Shown here: positions 43,918-54,443 of the stretch, piece by piece
Numbering within the stretch: the first letter of the stretch is position 1
Layout of the letters: every line of letters starts with the position of its first letter
DNA from: Euborellia annulipes
Lineage: Eukaryota > Arthropoda > Insecta > Dermaptera > Anisolabididae
Direction of reading: 5' to 3'
NCBI GenBank assembly: GCA_023213315.1
Contig: JAKCPI010005371.1
Location: forward strand, 84,139 to 148,138
Length of the DNA stretch: 64,000 nt
Translations under genes and position numbers: made by a program
The notes under the pieces: model-generated
The model's input: the letters and a program-made list of their open reading frames with translations, nothing else
The model's database searches: none
What the model was told of the DNA's origin: nothing

Positions 43918-44083
43918 CCAAATGGCTTAAATAAGAATGCCTGGACCCCAATAGATATTATAAATAATAACGGTTATCGTAAAAGTCTTAAATGGCCTAA
44001 GTTGCCGAAAAGACTGTGTGTATGTGTGTGTGAATGTTAAGCGTGAATAGGAAAAAAGTGTGAGTGTTAAAAAAAAAAAAAAA
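43918..44083 (+). mobile_element. SINE-C, 5'-truncated
   Basis: CCAAATGGCTTAAATAAGAA, TGCCTGGACCCC, GGCCTAAGTTGCCGAAAAG, GAGTGTT and an A-tail. TTGGTCT occurs at the left edge and just after the tail, a probable short TSD. Confidence 0.8.
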
Positions 44084-45356
44084 AATTGGTCTCCAAACCA
44101 TACTATTTTGCTTTCAACTTCTACCTTCCTCATGCAAAACGCGATATTAGCAGGTATACAATTTCTTTTTTATTAAATCTAGTTTATTTTTAATTTTTCA
44201 ATTTCTGCCCACTTTGCTGTTATCAGAAGTAATACTATATTATTTCCGAAGAAATAAATTTATAAACTACCTATACAAAGAATGAGAATATATTCTAGCC
44301 CACCCCCCTCCCCCCCGCCCTGCCTTTTAAAGTTGTCATTAATGAGAATATCACCACCAGAAAACCCTTGGCCAAGGACAAGGGAATTTTAATTATTTAA
44401 AAAAAAATGTAATACGTATGAGTTATATAGGTGACTTGGGAATTAAATTTTTTTATTGTATGATACTTTAACTTGCCAGTTGCCTAAGATATAAATTTTC
44501 AACTTTATAAACACCTTGTATATATATATAAGACATATATATTTTTTTTTCACTTTCACTCTTTGAAATGGAAAACCCATAAAAATTCCTCACCCAATCT
44601 TCATGATTTTTTAATCAAGTTGTTGCATTTTCTATAACTTGTATATTATAGACGAGTGTGGAAGGTAAATAAATATAGGAAAAAAAAAAAAAAAGAGAGG
44701 GAGAGATGGATGATGATCCAATCCTGAGGACGATTCTATCTATTTCCCTGTTCGTTCGTCTCATGGTTTAAATAAATGATTTTGTGTTCTTTTGGTCTTT
44801 TATCAAACTCAACTTTGACTGAATAGCGTTAAGGCCTCCTCGTGTGCCCCCCCCTCCACCCCTCTTACTCCATACCCCCGGCTTTCCTTTGTGTTCTGTA
44901 TATATTGACTCTTTTTGATGATGTTTCATCTTTAGGGCCTCAGTCTGTTTACTTACGCTAATTGAATCTATACTTATAGAAGAGAGAAGGGATTGAAACA
45001 TTTTTTTTTTTTTTTTTTTTTTGTTTTTTTAGAAAATCGAATCAAAAAATAAAATTAGGCTTTGAAAAATTCAATTTTGAAGTTTTTTAGTTATATGCAT
45101 TATTTATTCTAATATCTTTTTTAATAAATTAAAATAATATACTTTCCTATACTTCTAATTCTTTCTGAAAAAAGCCTAATTTATTTGGAGTAAGACTGTT
45201 ATTTTATCAAACAAAGATCAACAAAGATCTTCCGGGTGCTAGAAAATATGTAATTCATATGATGAAGAAATATGGCTGTTTAACTTTATAGCGGATGGCT
45301 CCCAGGAAAAATAAAATCAGATAAAAATAAATTCAATTTCTCTCACAATTGTCAGA
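44084..45356. other. AT-rich, no gene
   Basis: C-runs at 44302-44320 and 44848-44860 and a T-run at 45001-45022. The 77-codon frame at 44768-45001 spans a poly-G run and is not credible. Confidence 0.5.
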
Positions 45357-45358
45357 TT

Positions 45359-45408
45359 TTTTACTTTCTCTTACCCTATATATGAAATATTTTAATTTAT
45401 ATCCATGC
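45359..45408 (+). repeat. A-repeat terminal hairpin alone
   Basis: TTTTTACTTTCTCTTACCCT, ATATATGAAATATTTTAATT. The second arm is eroded. Confidence 0.65.
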
Positions 45409-45465
45409 ACGATTTCAATTTTCTTTAAAATACGTCCATCTGTATTTGTTTGACGATTGATGGTC

Positions 45466-45502
45466 CTGAGGAAGGACACGAATGGCGTCCGAAACGTCGA
45501 CA
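45466..45502 (+). ncRNA. Hammerhead-ribozyme-like core
   Basis: CTGAGGA, then GGAC...GTCC closing a loop, then GAAACGTC. Upstream GACG (45452) could pair with CGTC. The nearby 65-codon frame is unrelated. Confidence 0.4.
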
Positions 45503-45679
45503 ACAAAAAAATTGATTTTATTTTTATTCTTGGTTGCCATCCGCTTTCCATATGTAGTTTATAGGCCTATTATTAATTTTTGTTTTTCTATTTTTGCAGG
45601 TGGGTGTTTAAAATTCTCTACTGTATGTTGTTTTAAAGGTAAGATTTCTACAAGGAAAAAAAAATACAAACATACTTAG

Positions 45680-46405
45680 TGGTATCCAAAATGTTTGTCC
45701 TCGGATGGATTCAGAGAACATTTTTAGGGAAGGAATGATAAAGTTTTTTTATAGTTTTACTTGAAGTTTTTATTATATATTATTAGCTATTATTCAGAAT
45801 ATCGAAAAATTTCATTTGTCAATGTTGGTGTGCATTAGGGTGGGTCGTTTTGCTACTTTTTTTCGGAGCGAAATAATGATTGGACCGAAATGTCTGAAAT
45901 TTTTCCTTTTCTCTCAATTTTCTTTCCCTTCATGTATTCAGTCCCCGGACAGGCAAAATCAGGCTCACTTTTGGATTAGGTTAGTAGAAGGGGGAGGCGT
46001 TACGTTGCTGTTTTGTCCCATCATTTCCAAAGCCATAGTGTCTTTTCTTACCTCTTGTTTTTGCATTACAAAAGAAACAAACTTATTTCATTAAAAACAA
46101 CAACACCAACAAATGTTTATTTTTTTTTTGTTATATTCCTATTGAAGATATAATCATTTGATTATAATTAGCGGAGTGCAAAATAATTTAAAAGTGATAT
46201 TAATTCTCTCTCTCTCTCTCTTTATCATTAGAGTTAGCATTTAGAATGAATTGAAATCCAAATAATATTGAAAATTCTGATTAAAATCCATACAAAGAGT
46301 ATGAATATTTTAATTTAGAGAAAATAAAATGGGGGAGGGGGGAGGATTTTAAAGAGAAACTTTGCATCATTTCAAAACAATTTTATCCATCTAATTTTGA
46401 TAATA
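45680..46405. other. No gene
   Basis: A GC-richer patch at 45950-46010 and a (CT)n run at 46205-46221. No repeat or gene is recognised. Confidence 0.5.
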
Positions 46406-46520
46406 AAATAAATTGATGTGGGGGGCTCGCTGGTGTAGTGAGTTTTGGTTTCGGCATCTACAAAGAAGATCCCCAGCTCATATCCTTGGCTTGCGGGATT
46501 TTTCATTAAATAAAAATATT

Positions 46521-46768
46521 CACACACTTTTTTCTCAATCACACTCACACTCACACACACATTCACACAGTCTTTTCGGCAACTTAGGCCATATAAGACT
46601 TTGACGATAACCGTTGTAATTAATATATCAATTTGGGGTTCAGGCATTTTTATTTAAGCCATCTGGTATCCAAATGGCTTAAATAAAATCATCGGACTGC
46701 CTGGGTCCGAACCCGCGACGTTTGGTATAGGAGGTAGGCACGCTACCTACTACGCCAGACCCGGGGGC
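46521..46768 (-). mobile_element. SINE-C, full length, inside SINE-D
   Basis: AATAAAAATATT at 46509-46520 and 46769-46780. Minus strand: CCCGGGTCTGGCGTAGTAGG, TAGCGTGCCTACCTCC, GTCGCGGGTTCGGACCC (A- and B-box-like), TTTAAGCCATTTGGATACC, GGCCTAAGTTGCCGAAAAG, GTGTGAGTGTGAGTGTGA. Best full-length reference copy, about 248 bp. Confidence 0.92.
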
Positions 46769-47043
46769 AATAAAAATATTTATTTAATGTAAACAAACCC
46801 TCAAGCAGGCACTGGATTGGAATATAGGATCTTACCACAATAGCCCTCAGGCAACTCTACGAGGAGAGGGAGTTGCTGTGACATCCCGTCCTGTGGAAGG
46901 GAAGTAAAGAAGGCTCCCTCTCAGTGATGCATTCTTCGAAAGGAGTCAGTGTTGAGGGAGTCCCTCCTCAAACTAGGACATCCTCCATAACATAGAAGAG
47001 GTTGGATATAAGGAGCCGGGTGGAAGCAGAAATAAGGATTAGT

Positions 47044-47310
47044 AAAGGGTATTTTATGGCTGGTGGAATTTGTATCAGGAATGAAAGTTGAAAGAAAACG
47101 CAGCCAAAATTTTTTCTTTAAAAATTCATTTCAACAGCTGACGTTTCGGCTTTGGTCAAAGTCATCCTCGGAGCTATAAACGACGAAACGAAACATTTCC
47201 TTTTACAAATATGGTTTAACAATCATTTTTTAAAAATGACGAAACGTCAGTTGTTGAAATATATTTTTAAAGAAAAAATTTTGGCTGCGTTTTCTTCCAA
47301 CTTTCATTCC
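47044..47310 (+). mobile_element. Foldback E with 14 bp TSD
   Basis: AAATAAGGATTAGT at 47030-47043 and 47311-47324. Inside, GAATGAAAGTTGAAAGAAAA...TGACGTTTCGGC is inverted as GACGAAACGTCAGTTG...GTTTTCTTCCAACTTTCATTC. A unique GGGTATTTTATGGCTGGTGG leader is at the left. A long exact TSD is unusual for a cut-and-paste foldback. Confidence 0.85.
47141..47171 (-). ncRNA. Hammerhead-like core in foldback E
   Basis: Minus strand: CCGAGGA, then GACTTT-GACC-AAAGCC (5 of 6 pairs), then GAAACGTCAGCTG. The core differs from CTGANGA at one base. Confidence 0.3.
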
Positions 47311-47667
47311 AAATAAGGATTAGTTCACTAGCTAGAGACGAAAGCAGGAGGAGGAGTTAGAGATAGGAAATAATGTAACTTCACGGGGTGCCGGTAGATG
47401 GCTACGGCCAGAGGCCGGTTGGGTGTGTGTCTTCGTGCACTTAAGCACCTCGGGGATCCCGATAGGAATTTCAAAAATAAAATATAAATAAATTGATGTG
47501 TTTATAACAAAATAGCTAGGCTACATTGACAATATTTTCCAATGTTAGAAAATTCTCATTTTATTTAACCTTTGGTAAAAATTCGTTTACAAGAATATCT
47601 CAGGCCGTTTTTTTTTTTTTTTAATTTTTTTGATTTGGTTAAAAAATTGATTGGAGAGATGGCCTAA

Positions 47668-48103
47668 AGGCGGCTACACACCTAGCTACAAACTTGACAA
47701 GCATGCACGTGCAATCTTTTTGTACAAGCAAACTGTAGCGTTTGTAGTAGAAATTTGCGCAAGCATTTTAATTGTGCAAGCAGCTTGATGCTCGATTGAA
47801 TTTTAATCATGCACAAGCATATTTGCGCAAGTAAAACTCTCCGCCATTTTATAGACGTCTTTGACATTTATTTAATATACATTAATTCATTTAAAATTTT
47901 CTTTTAAATATTAATATTTATTGTGTCTCTGTTTAAAGCAAGTGAATTATCTTCGAATAAATAACCTTCCGAGTTTGTCATTTTTAGGTTAATTTTCGGC
48001 ATAAGCTGTTTCTTGCACAAGCATGCTTGTGCCGTGTGGTACCGATTGTGCATGTTGGTACAAATAGATTGCACATGCATGCTTGATAAGTGTGTAGCCG
48101 CCT
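47668..48103. mobile_element. 436 bp Harbinger-like MITE
   Basis: AGGCGGCTACACAC / GTGTGTAGCCGCCT ends with TAA on both sides (47665-47667, 48104-48106), the 3-base TAA/TTA duplication of PIF/Harbinger elements. The interior is crowded with GCATGC and CAAGC motifs (AAGCATGCTTGTGC, GCACATGCATGC). Confidence 0.75.
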
Positions 48104-48106
48104 TAA

Positions 48107-48810
48107 GAAATAATCATCCAGCAAATATACAACAGCTTATAAAAATTCTAAAACCCTTAAAATAAAAGTTAATTTATAATTTTTTTTTTCAATTTATTAT
48201 CAAAATAAAAGTTTCCTCTTTCAGTAATAAAACTAGAATATAATATCTATGAAGGTACAGTACATATTCCTTGAAAGGGGTGGAGTCCCATAAGCCCGCA
48301 AAGGGTAGTTAAAACATCAATAAAAGAGATTATTCGACATAAAATGTATTTTTATTTAAACTCTCTCTAGTCATTCATGTTCATTGCTTTGCATTATTAT
48401 TCACCAGAGGTCAGCATAAAAATAACGTTGGAGTTTTCTTTTTTTATACATTGTGCCGATTTGATTAAATAAATCCCTATTAGAGAGCCTATTTATGATT
48501 TTCTCTCAATGGCATTTCGTCTTTTCGGCATCTTAGGCCTTCATCTTTTGTTTTATACAGATTTTTGTTGAAAGCTTTTTTTAAATTATTTGAAATTTAA
48601 CAAATCGATTATATTCCATCTTACCCTTTTCAAGTCACCTTCGAACTAATTATATATTACTAACAAAATAAATATATTATGCCTTTTGCGTTTGAATGCA
48701 TGCAAAAACGAATCACGTAAACGATACTGACCTCAAAATGTCCACCTACTTTTTATTATTTTCTAATAGGTAATAAATTAATTTACTTATAAATATTTTG
48801 GTGTTACGGC
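48107..48810. other. AT-rich, no gene
   Basis: A SINE-B/C core trace at 48519-48540 (GTCTTTTCGGCATCTTAGG). Nothing else. Confidence 0.5.
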
Positions 48811-49085
48811 TAAAGGCGGCTACACACGTAACTGCAAACTTGACAAGCATGCAAGTGCAATCTTTGTGTACTCTGTAGGAGAATTTCGCGCAAGCATTTT
48901 AATTGTGCAAGCCGCTTGATACTCGATTGAATTTTAATCATGCCCAAGCATATTTGCTCAAGCAAAACTCTCCGCCATTTTATAGTCATCTTGATATTTG
49001 ATATTTATTTAATATATATTAATTCTTTTAAAATTTCAATTTAAATAATATTTATTGTCTCTGTTTAAAGCAAGTGAGTATTTCT

Positions 49086-49708
49086 TCGAGAGAGATTGAA
49101 AGAGTGAATAAATAGCTACGTGTATCTGGGAAGCACCCAAAACAACCAGTGGGATCCTGATAAGGAAATAAGAGCACGTATAGAAATAGCAAGATCTACC
49201 TTCGCCAAAATGAGACACTTCCTATGCTGTAGAGATCTCTCCCTCGCCACCAAAATTAGGACAGTAGAGTGCTATGTGCTCCCTGTTTTAGTGCATGGAA
49301 TGGAAGCCTGGACATTGACCGGAGTAACAGAGAAGAAAATTGAAGCACTTGAGATGTGGATCTACCGACGACTATTGAGAATATCTTGGGTGGACCACAT
49401 GACCAATGCTGAAGTTTTACGCCGCGTCGGAAAGGAGAGAGAGCTGCTCCTCAACATCAAAAAAAGAAAATTGCAATATTTTGGTCATGTCATGAGGAAC
49501 CCATCAAAATACAAAATCTTTCCTCTGGTGATGCAGTGGAAGATCTTCGGAAAGCGAGGTCCAGGACGTCGGCGCATCTCGTGGTTAAGGAATTTACGAG
49601 AGTGATCTGGACTTTCTTCGGTGGAGTTGTTCCAGAGAGCTTCGACAAGGCATCAATCACTATGATGATAGCCAACGTCCTGAACGGGCATGGCACTTGA
49701 AGAAGAAG
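49086..49708 (+). mobile_element. RTE-like LINE 3' end
   Basis: Inserted in the Harbinger-like element with TATTTCTT on both sides. It ends GCCAACGTCCTGAACGGGCA, TGGCACTTGAAGAAGAAG, a short 3' end with GAA repeats, as in RTE-type elements. Confidence 0.7.
49120..49605 (+). pseudogene. RTE-like reverse transcriptase C-terminal fragment
   Basis: A 161-residue frame with YLGS at the start, EIRARIEIARSTFAKMRHF, LATKIRTVECYVLPVLVHGM, EAWTLTG, EALEMWIYRRLLRISWVDHM, LLLNIKKRKLQYFGHVMRN and GRRRISWLRNL. This block order is the familiar tail of endonuclease-reverse transcriptase proteins of RTE/BovB-like elements. The stop falls where relatives have tryptophan (RE-stop-SGLSS). Downstream MIANVLNGHGT lies in another frame, so the copy carries at least a nonsense change and a frameshift. 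The palm and endonuclease are missing by 5' truncation. Confidence 0.85.
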
Positions 49709-49904
49709 ATTATTTCTTGTCATCTTAGGATAAATAACCTTACGAGTTTGACATTTTTAGGTTAATTTTCGGCATATGCTGTTTCTTGCACAAGCATGCT
49801 TGTGCCTTAGGGAATTTGTGCATAATAGTATATAAAGATTGCACATGCATGCTCCTTACCAGTGTAGCCGCCTTAATGCAAAATGGAAGGCAGGACCAAC
49901 AAAT

Positions 49905-50212
49905 AAAATAAAAAAAAGATTTTTAAAAAAATGCTTTTATTTAAATTGAACTAAAAAGAGAGAAATAAGAAAGAAATAATTTAATTGTTCTTGTTAAAAT
50001 TTTTTTAATATTTATGACTTAAAATAAAAGCGTGGGGCGCTTCGAAGTGATTCCGAGGCTCGCGCCCCACGCTTTTATTTTAAGTCATAAATATTAAAAA
50101 ATTTTAACAAGAACAATTAAATTATTTCTTTCTTATTTCTCTCTTTTTAGTTCAATTTAAATAAAAGCATTTTTTTTAAAATCTTTTTTTATTTTATTTT
50201 TATTTTAAGCTT
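49905..50212. repeat. About 300 bp palindrome with GC-rich tip
   Basis: Arms of about 130 bases are nearly perfect complements, for example AAATTGAACTAAAAAGAGAG against CTCTCTTTTTAGTTCAATTT. The tip GCGTGGGGCG-CTTCGAAGTGATTCCGAG-GCTCGCGCCCCACGC is GC-rich in an AT-rich stem. No target duplication is identified. Confidence 0.85.
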
Positions 50213-50244
50213 TTTAGTCTTTTAGTCTTATCAAAAATCATTAA

Positions 50245-51694
50245 CCCAGATAAGCCGGATAAATTTTTTCTTTTAAATTTCAAAAATTTCATTTTACTTC
50301 ATTAGCTATATTCATTAAATAAGCCTTTAAGTATAAAAAAAATTTTTTTTACTTGAGGTTAATTAATTAGGGGGGTTTTTCGCGCGTCCTACATATAGGA
50401 CGCGAGGCTTATAAGGGGTCAAAACACACAATTTAATTTCTATACGTTTTCTTGTTCAACACATTGCAAAATTATTAAAAACACATTTCTAAAGGAAGTA
50501 AATAGGTATATTAAAACTAAAGACTAATTAAAACTAACTTTTATTGTGAAATTTATTTTATTTTATTTATTTTGTATACCCAATCCAACACTACATCGAG
50601 TTGGTTGTTTTCTTAGAACATTACACCTGCAACGAATGTGCTTTTTCTGAGGTGCAAACCTATCTTATATTGAGTTTTTTCTTGATTTGACTACCGTCCT
50701 TTCGATTTCTTTGGTTTCTTGTAAGATTCCGAGATTGAAATTACGATCTTTCTTCGCTCTTTCATTTTACCCTGGCCATTCCGGGGTAGAAGCCAGTTAT
50801 TATTTATCGCAATATCCAAAAGATGGTTAAATTATTACAACTAATTAAATTATTATTACAAACTCCTTTTTGAAATGTGTTTTTAATAAAGAAAAATACA
50901 ATTTCTTTCCCCGAATACAAGTTCTTCTGTATATAAGGTTATATTTTGATCAGCCGGATCAACGCCGCCCATCTATTTATTTTAGTATAAATTAATCCTG
51001 GCTGTTTTATGGGTTCTCGAGGCATTTTTTTAAATGAATAACTCGTAATATTTTGTAAAGTGTAAATCGGATTGCTATTTGGCGCTAAAGAGTCATCATA
51101 GTGACTTCCCAATTTAGGGTAAAGAATTTTTTTCTGTAAATTCAGAATCAAAATCCTCTTTTTCCTAAGTTTCCAGAGCTTTAGCAAAAGTGCAACCCTT
51201 AAAAATTAAAAAATAAACATAAAAAATGATATAATTATTATTATACATATAAGTTATATTGAAATAAAACAAGGCAAAAAGATGGTGGATTGTCCTAGCG
51301 TCCTATATATAGGTCGCCTATATTCAACAGGCAAAATATATAAATAAATAAAATATTGTACTAATTTTAAGATTTGTTATTAAAAATACAATTAATGATG
51401 AATATAATTTTGTCATAAAACTTTAAATTAAATAAAAAATAATGAAGTAGATTATCTTACAAAATTAATTTGGAGGTCGAACATTTTCAAGCACTAGAAG
51501 CTCTTTAGAAAATAATTTTTTTTTCTATCATAAACTAAATAAATTTTCAAATAAAAAATATACAGTGTAATTAGAGGTATTACAGATTAAAATATCAGAA
51601 GCTCATTAAAGAATATTTAAAAGAAATACGTTAAAAAAATTATTCAAAAAAAAATTTCTAGCGTCCTATATATAGGACGCCAGGCTTATCTGGG
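50245..51694 (-). mobile_element. piggyBac-like element, 1.45 kb, decayed
   Basis: TTAA at 50241-50244 and 51695-51698. Ends CCCAGATAAGCCGG and GGCTTATCTGGG. The minus strand near 50560-50680 encodes a cysteine-rich tail (KKHIRCRCNVLRKQPTRCSV), reminiscent of the C-terminal cysteine domain of piggyBac transposases. The 82-codon minus frame at 50939-51187 may be another piece. Three copies of a GCGTCC(TATATA)GGACGC palindrome lie within. Confidence 0.7.
51661..51680. repeat. 20 bp palindrome next to the piggyBac-like end
   Basis: GCGTCCTATATATAGGACGC is perfectly self-complementary. Variants occur at 50386-50405 (GCGTCCTACATATAGGACGC) and about 51298-51317. The outer two adjoin GAGGCTTATAAGG and CAGGCTTATCTGG. 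Confidence 0.8.
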
Positions 51695-51704
51695 TTAATA
51701 TGAT

Positions 51705-53262
51705 AAAGTACCACATTAGTTTGGCCTGTATTGATTTGGTTCAATTGAAAAATTATTCATTATCATAAAAAAATGACTCGTAAATATCAAAATTCAAAAC
51801 TATAGTTAATAGGGCCTTATTTGCGTGAGGCTTCAAATAAAGTACCACATTAGTTTGGTCTATTTTGATCAAAACCACCATATAGTGGCGTCATCAAAAA
51901 TGACTCTAAAGTATTACATTTCACACCTCTAGCCCATCGGGAAGTCTTTTGAAATTACATTAATTCGCGAAGGGTTTCAAATAAAGTACCACATTAGTTT
52001 GGTCTATTTTGATCAAAACCACCATATAGTAGGCGTCATCAAAAATGACTCTTAAGTATTACATTTCACACCTCTAGCCCATCGGGAAATCTTTTGAAAT
52101 TACATTAATTCGCGAAGGGTTTCAAATAAAGTACCACATTAGTTTGGTCTATTTTGATCAAAACCACCATATAGTAGGCGTCATCAAAAATGACTCTAAA
52201 GTATTACATTTCACACCTCTAGCCCATCGGGAAGTCTTTTGAAATTACATTAATTCGCGAAGGGTTTCAAATAAAGTACCACATTAGTTTGGTCTATTTT
52301 GATCAAAACCACCATATAGTAGGCGTCATCAAAAATGACTCTTAAGTATTACATTTCACACCTCTAGCCCATCGGGAAATCTTTTGAAATTACATTAATT
52401 CGCGAAGGGTTTCAAATAAAGTACCACATTAGTTTGGTCTATTTTGATCAAAACCACCATATAGTGACGTCATCAAAAATGACTCTTAAGTATTACATTT
52501 CACACCTCTAGCCCTTCGGGAAGTCTTTTGAAATTACATTAATTCGCGAAGGGTTTCAAATAAAGTACCACATTAGTTTGGTCTATTTTGATCAAAACCA
52601 CCATATAGTGACGTCATCAAAAATGACTCTTAAGTATTACATTTCACACCTCTAGCCCATCGGGAAGTCTTTTGAAATTACATTAATTCACGAAGGGTTT
52701 CAAATAAAGTACCACATTAGTTTGGTCTATTTTGATCAAAACCACCATATAGTAGGCGTCATCAAAAATGACTCTTAAGTATTACATTTCACACCTCTAG
52801 CCCTTCGGGAAGTCTTTTGAAATTACATTAATTCGCGAAGGGTTTCAAATAAAGTACCACATTAGTTTGGTCTATTTTGATCAAAACCACCATATAGTGA
52901 CGTCATCAAAAATGACTCTTAAGTATTACATTTCACACCTCTAGCCCATCGGGAAGTCTTTTGAAATTACATTAATTCGCGAAGGGTTTCAAATAAAGTA
53001 CCACATTAGTTTGGTCTATTTTGATCAAAACCACCATATAGTGGCGTCATCAAAAATGACTCTTAAGTATTACATTTCACACCTCTAGCCCATCGGGAAG
53101 TCTTTTGAAATTACATTAATTCACGAAGGGTTTCAAATAAAGTACCACATTAGTTTGGTCCATTTTGGTAAAACCAAACTCACAATTTGCGTCATCAAAA
53201 ATGACTCTTAAATATCAAATTTCACACCTCTAGCTCATCGGGAAGTGTCCCTAACAAAGCCA
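51705..53262. repeat. 144/145 bp tandem array, 11 monomers
   Basis: AGTACCACATTAG recurs at 51707, 51841, 51985, 52130, 52275, 52420, 52564, 52708, 52853, 52997 and 53141. The middle nine units are nearly identical; first and last are diverged. Length differs by one base at ATAGTAGGCGTC (145) versus ATAGTGACGTC or ATAGTGGCGTC (144). Alternating markers (GGGAAGTC/GGGAAATC, then CCTTCGG/CCATCGG) give a dimeric sub-structure. Three units contain TGACGTCA. No open frame; not CRISPR, since there are no unique spacers. Confidence 0.95.
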
Positions 53263-53726
53263 TAAAGTTGGTGACCTTGAAAGAGTAAGTTAAATAAAAG
53301 CATTTAATTAATAATAAAAATAAGAAATTCTTGGAAAGAATTTTTAACGATGCATCTTTTTTTTATAAAGAAAAGAAGAGTTAAAACAATTTTCGCTTGG
53401 CCTAAAAAATAATTAGACTCTTTAAAATTATAATTGAGTTAATTTGGTTTTTTTTTTTTTTTTAATTCTCCTTCCCCACTTACGTTTTTTTTTTTTTAAA
53501 TTAAAAACGACGAAGGAAAAAAATAAATAAATAAAAATAAAAAAATAAATGAGAGAAGACGAGTATTTATGAAATTTCTTTTATGCTTCAATGATAAAAA
53601 AAATATTGCACCTCAGGGGGGTATTATAACCTTTTTTTTAATGGAATAAAAAAATAAAAAAAATATGAAATAAAAATGTGAAGTGAAAAGAAGACAGCTA
53701 GTTAAAAAGAAATTCTTCTTTTTTGC

Positions 53727-53760
<34 letters not shown>

Positions 53761-53955
53761 CACCTACTTCTTCTTTTATAAATTTGAATGCTCTTTTTTT
53801 AATCTTCTTATATTCAGGTATGCAAAATGTTAGAGTTGTTAAAAATATAATTATTTTTTTCTATAATGAAAAATTATTATTTTTTTTTAACTCTATTGAG
53901 AGTTTTTCAATAAATATGGATAATAAAATAAATTTATCTTTGGAAGCGTAGGCAG
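53263..53955. other. Homopolymer-rich AT DNA
   Basis: T-runs near 53450 and 53486, a GA repeat at 53730-53760 and a T-run at 53957. Confidence 0.6.
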
Positions 53956-54110
53956 TTTTTTTTTTTTTTTTTTTTAATTTATTTAAGGTCTTTTTTCGGG
54001 ATTTAAGGCCATTTAGACCCAGTCTCTATCCAACTCAATTAAAATAAAATTTTTTCATATCAGACGGGATGCAAACCCCTGACCCATAGCACAAAAGGGA
54101 TAATGGCGAT
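53956..54110 (-). mobile_element. SINE-B copy
   Basis: T-run, TTATTTAAGGTCTTTTTTCG, GGCCATTTAGACCC, TCTCTATCCAACTCAATTAA, then GACGGGATGCAAACCCCTG, the complement of a B-box-like GGTTTGCATCCC. Confidence 0.75.
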
Positions 54111-54191
54111 TTAGACTTGTTAAAATATCCAATTAATGGTAAATCACTAACAAGTAAGTACTGAATTTAAAACATTTGCTATGGCCCAGGG

Positions 54192-54443
54192 CATGGGCGT
54201 ACCCAGCGAAGGGCAGGGGGCAGCTGCCCTCCCCCCCTAGAAGAGAGAAAAAAAATTAAATTTTTATAAAGTGTTGAAACGAAACAAAATTAGGTAGGGA
54301 TATAACGACGGGGACTCGTTAGAACTCGAGGGTTTTTATGCCTTTAATTCGAAGGCTTTTCCTCTATATATAAAAAAAGCTATGTCACAATCTGGACGGC
54401 CATGATCTGCCCCCCTCTAGATTTGATCCTGGGTACGCCCTTG
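54192..54443. mobile_element. 252 bp hAT MITE with perfect 8 bp TSD
   Basis: GCCCAGGG at 54184-54191 and 54444-54451. Ends CATGGGCGTACCCAG and CTGGGTACGCCCTTG. Subterminal GCAGCTGCCC and GATCTGCCCCCC. Confidence 0.88.

Larger units (their letters stand above)
46421..47485 (+). mobile_element. SINE-D holding two later insertions
   Basis: AAATAAATTGATGTG at 46406-46420 and 47486-47500. Head GGGGGCTCGCTGGTGTAGTG and ATCCTTGGCTTGCGGGATTT. It is interrupted at 46521 and 47044, then continues GGAGTTAGAGATAGGAAATA, CGGGGTGCCGGTAGATGG, ATAGGAATTTCAAAAATAAA. Confidence 0.88.
48814..49873. mobile_element. Harbinger-like element holding a LINE tail
   Basis: Same AGGCGGCTACACAC ends and TAA flanks (48811-48813, 49874-49876) as the 47.7 kb copy. 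Left and right parts are collinear with it (AACTTGACAAGCATGC, GGTTAATTTTCGGCATA). A LINE fragment splits it. Confidence 0.8.

Noticed and set aside
51705..53262. CRISPR array
   Set aside because: Monomers of 144/145 bases are contiguous with no unique spacers, and the context is eukaryotic.
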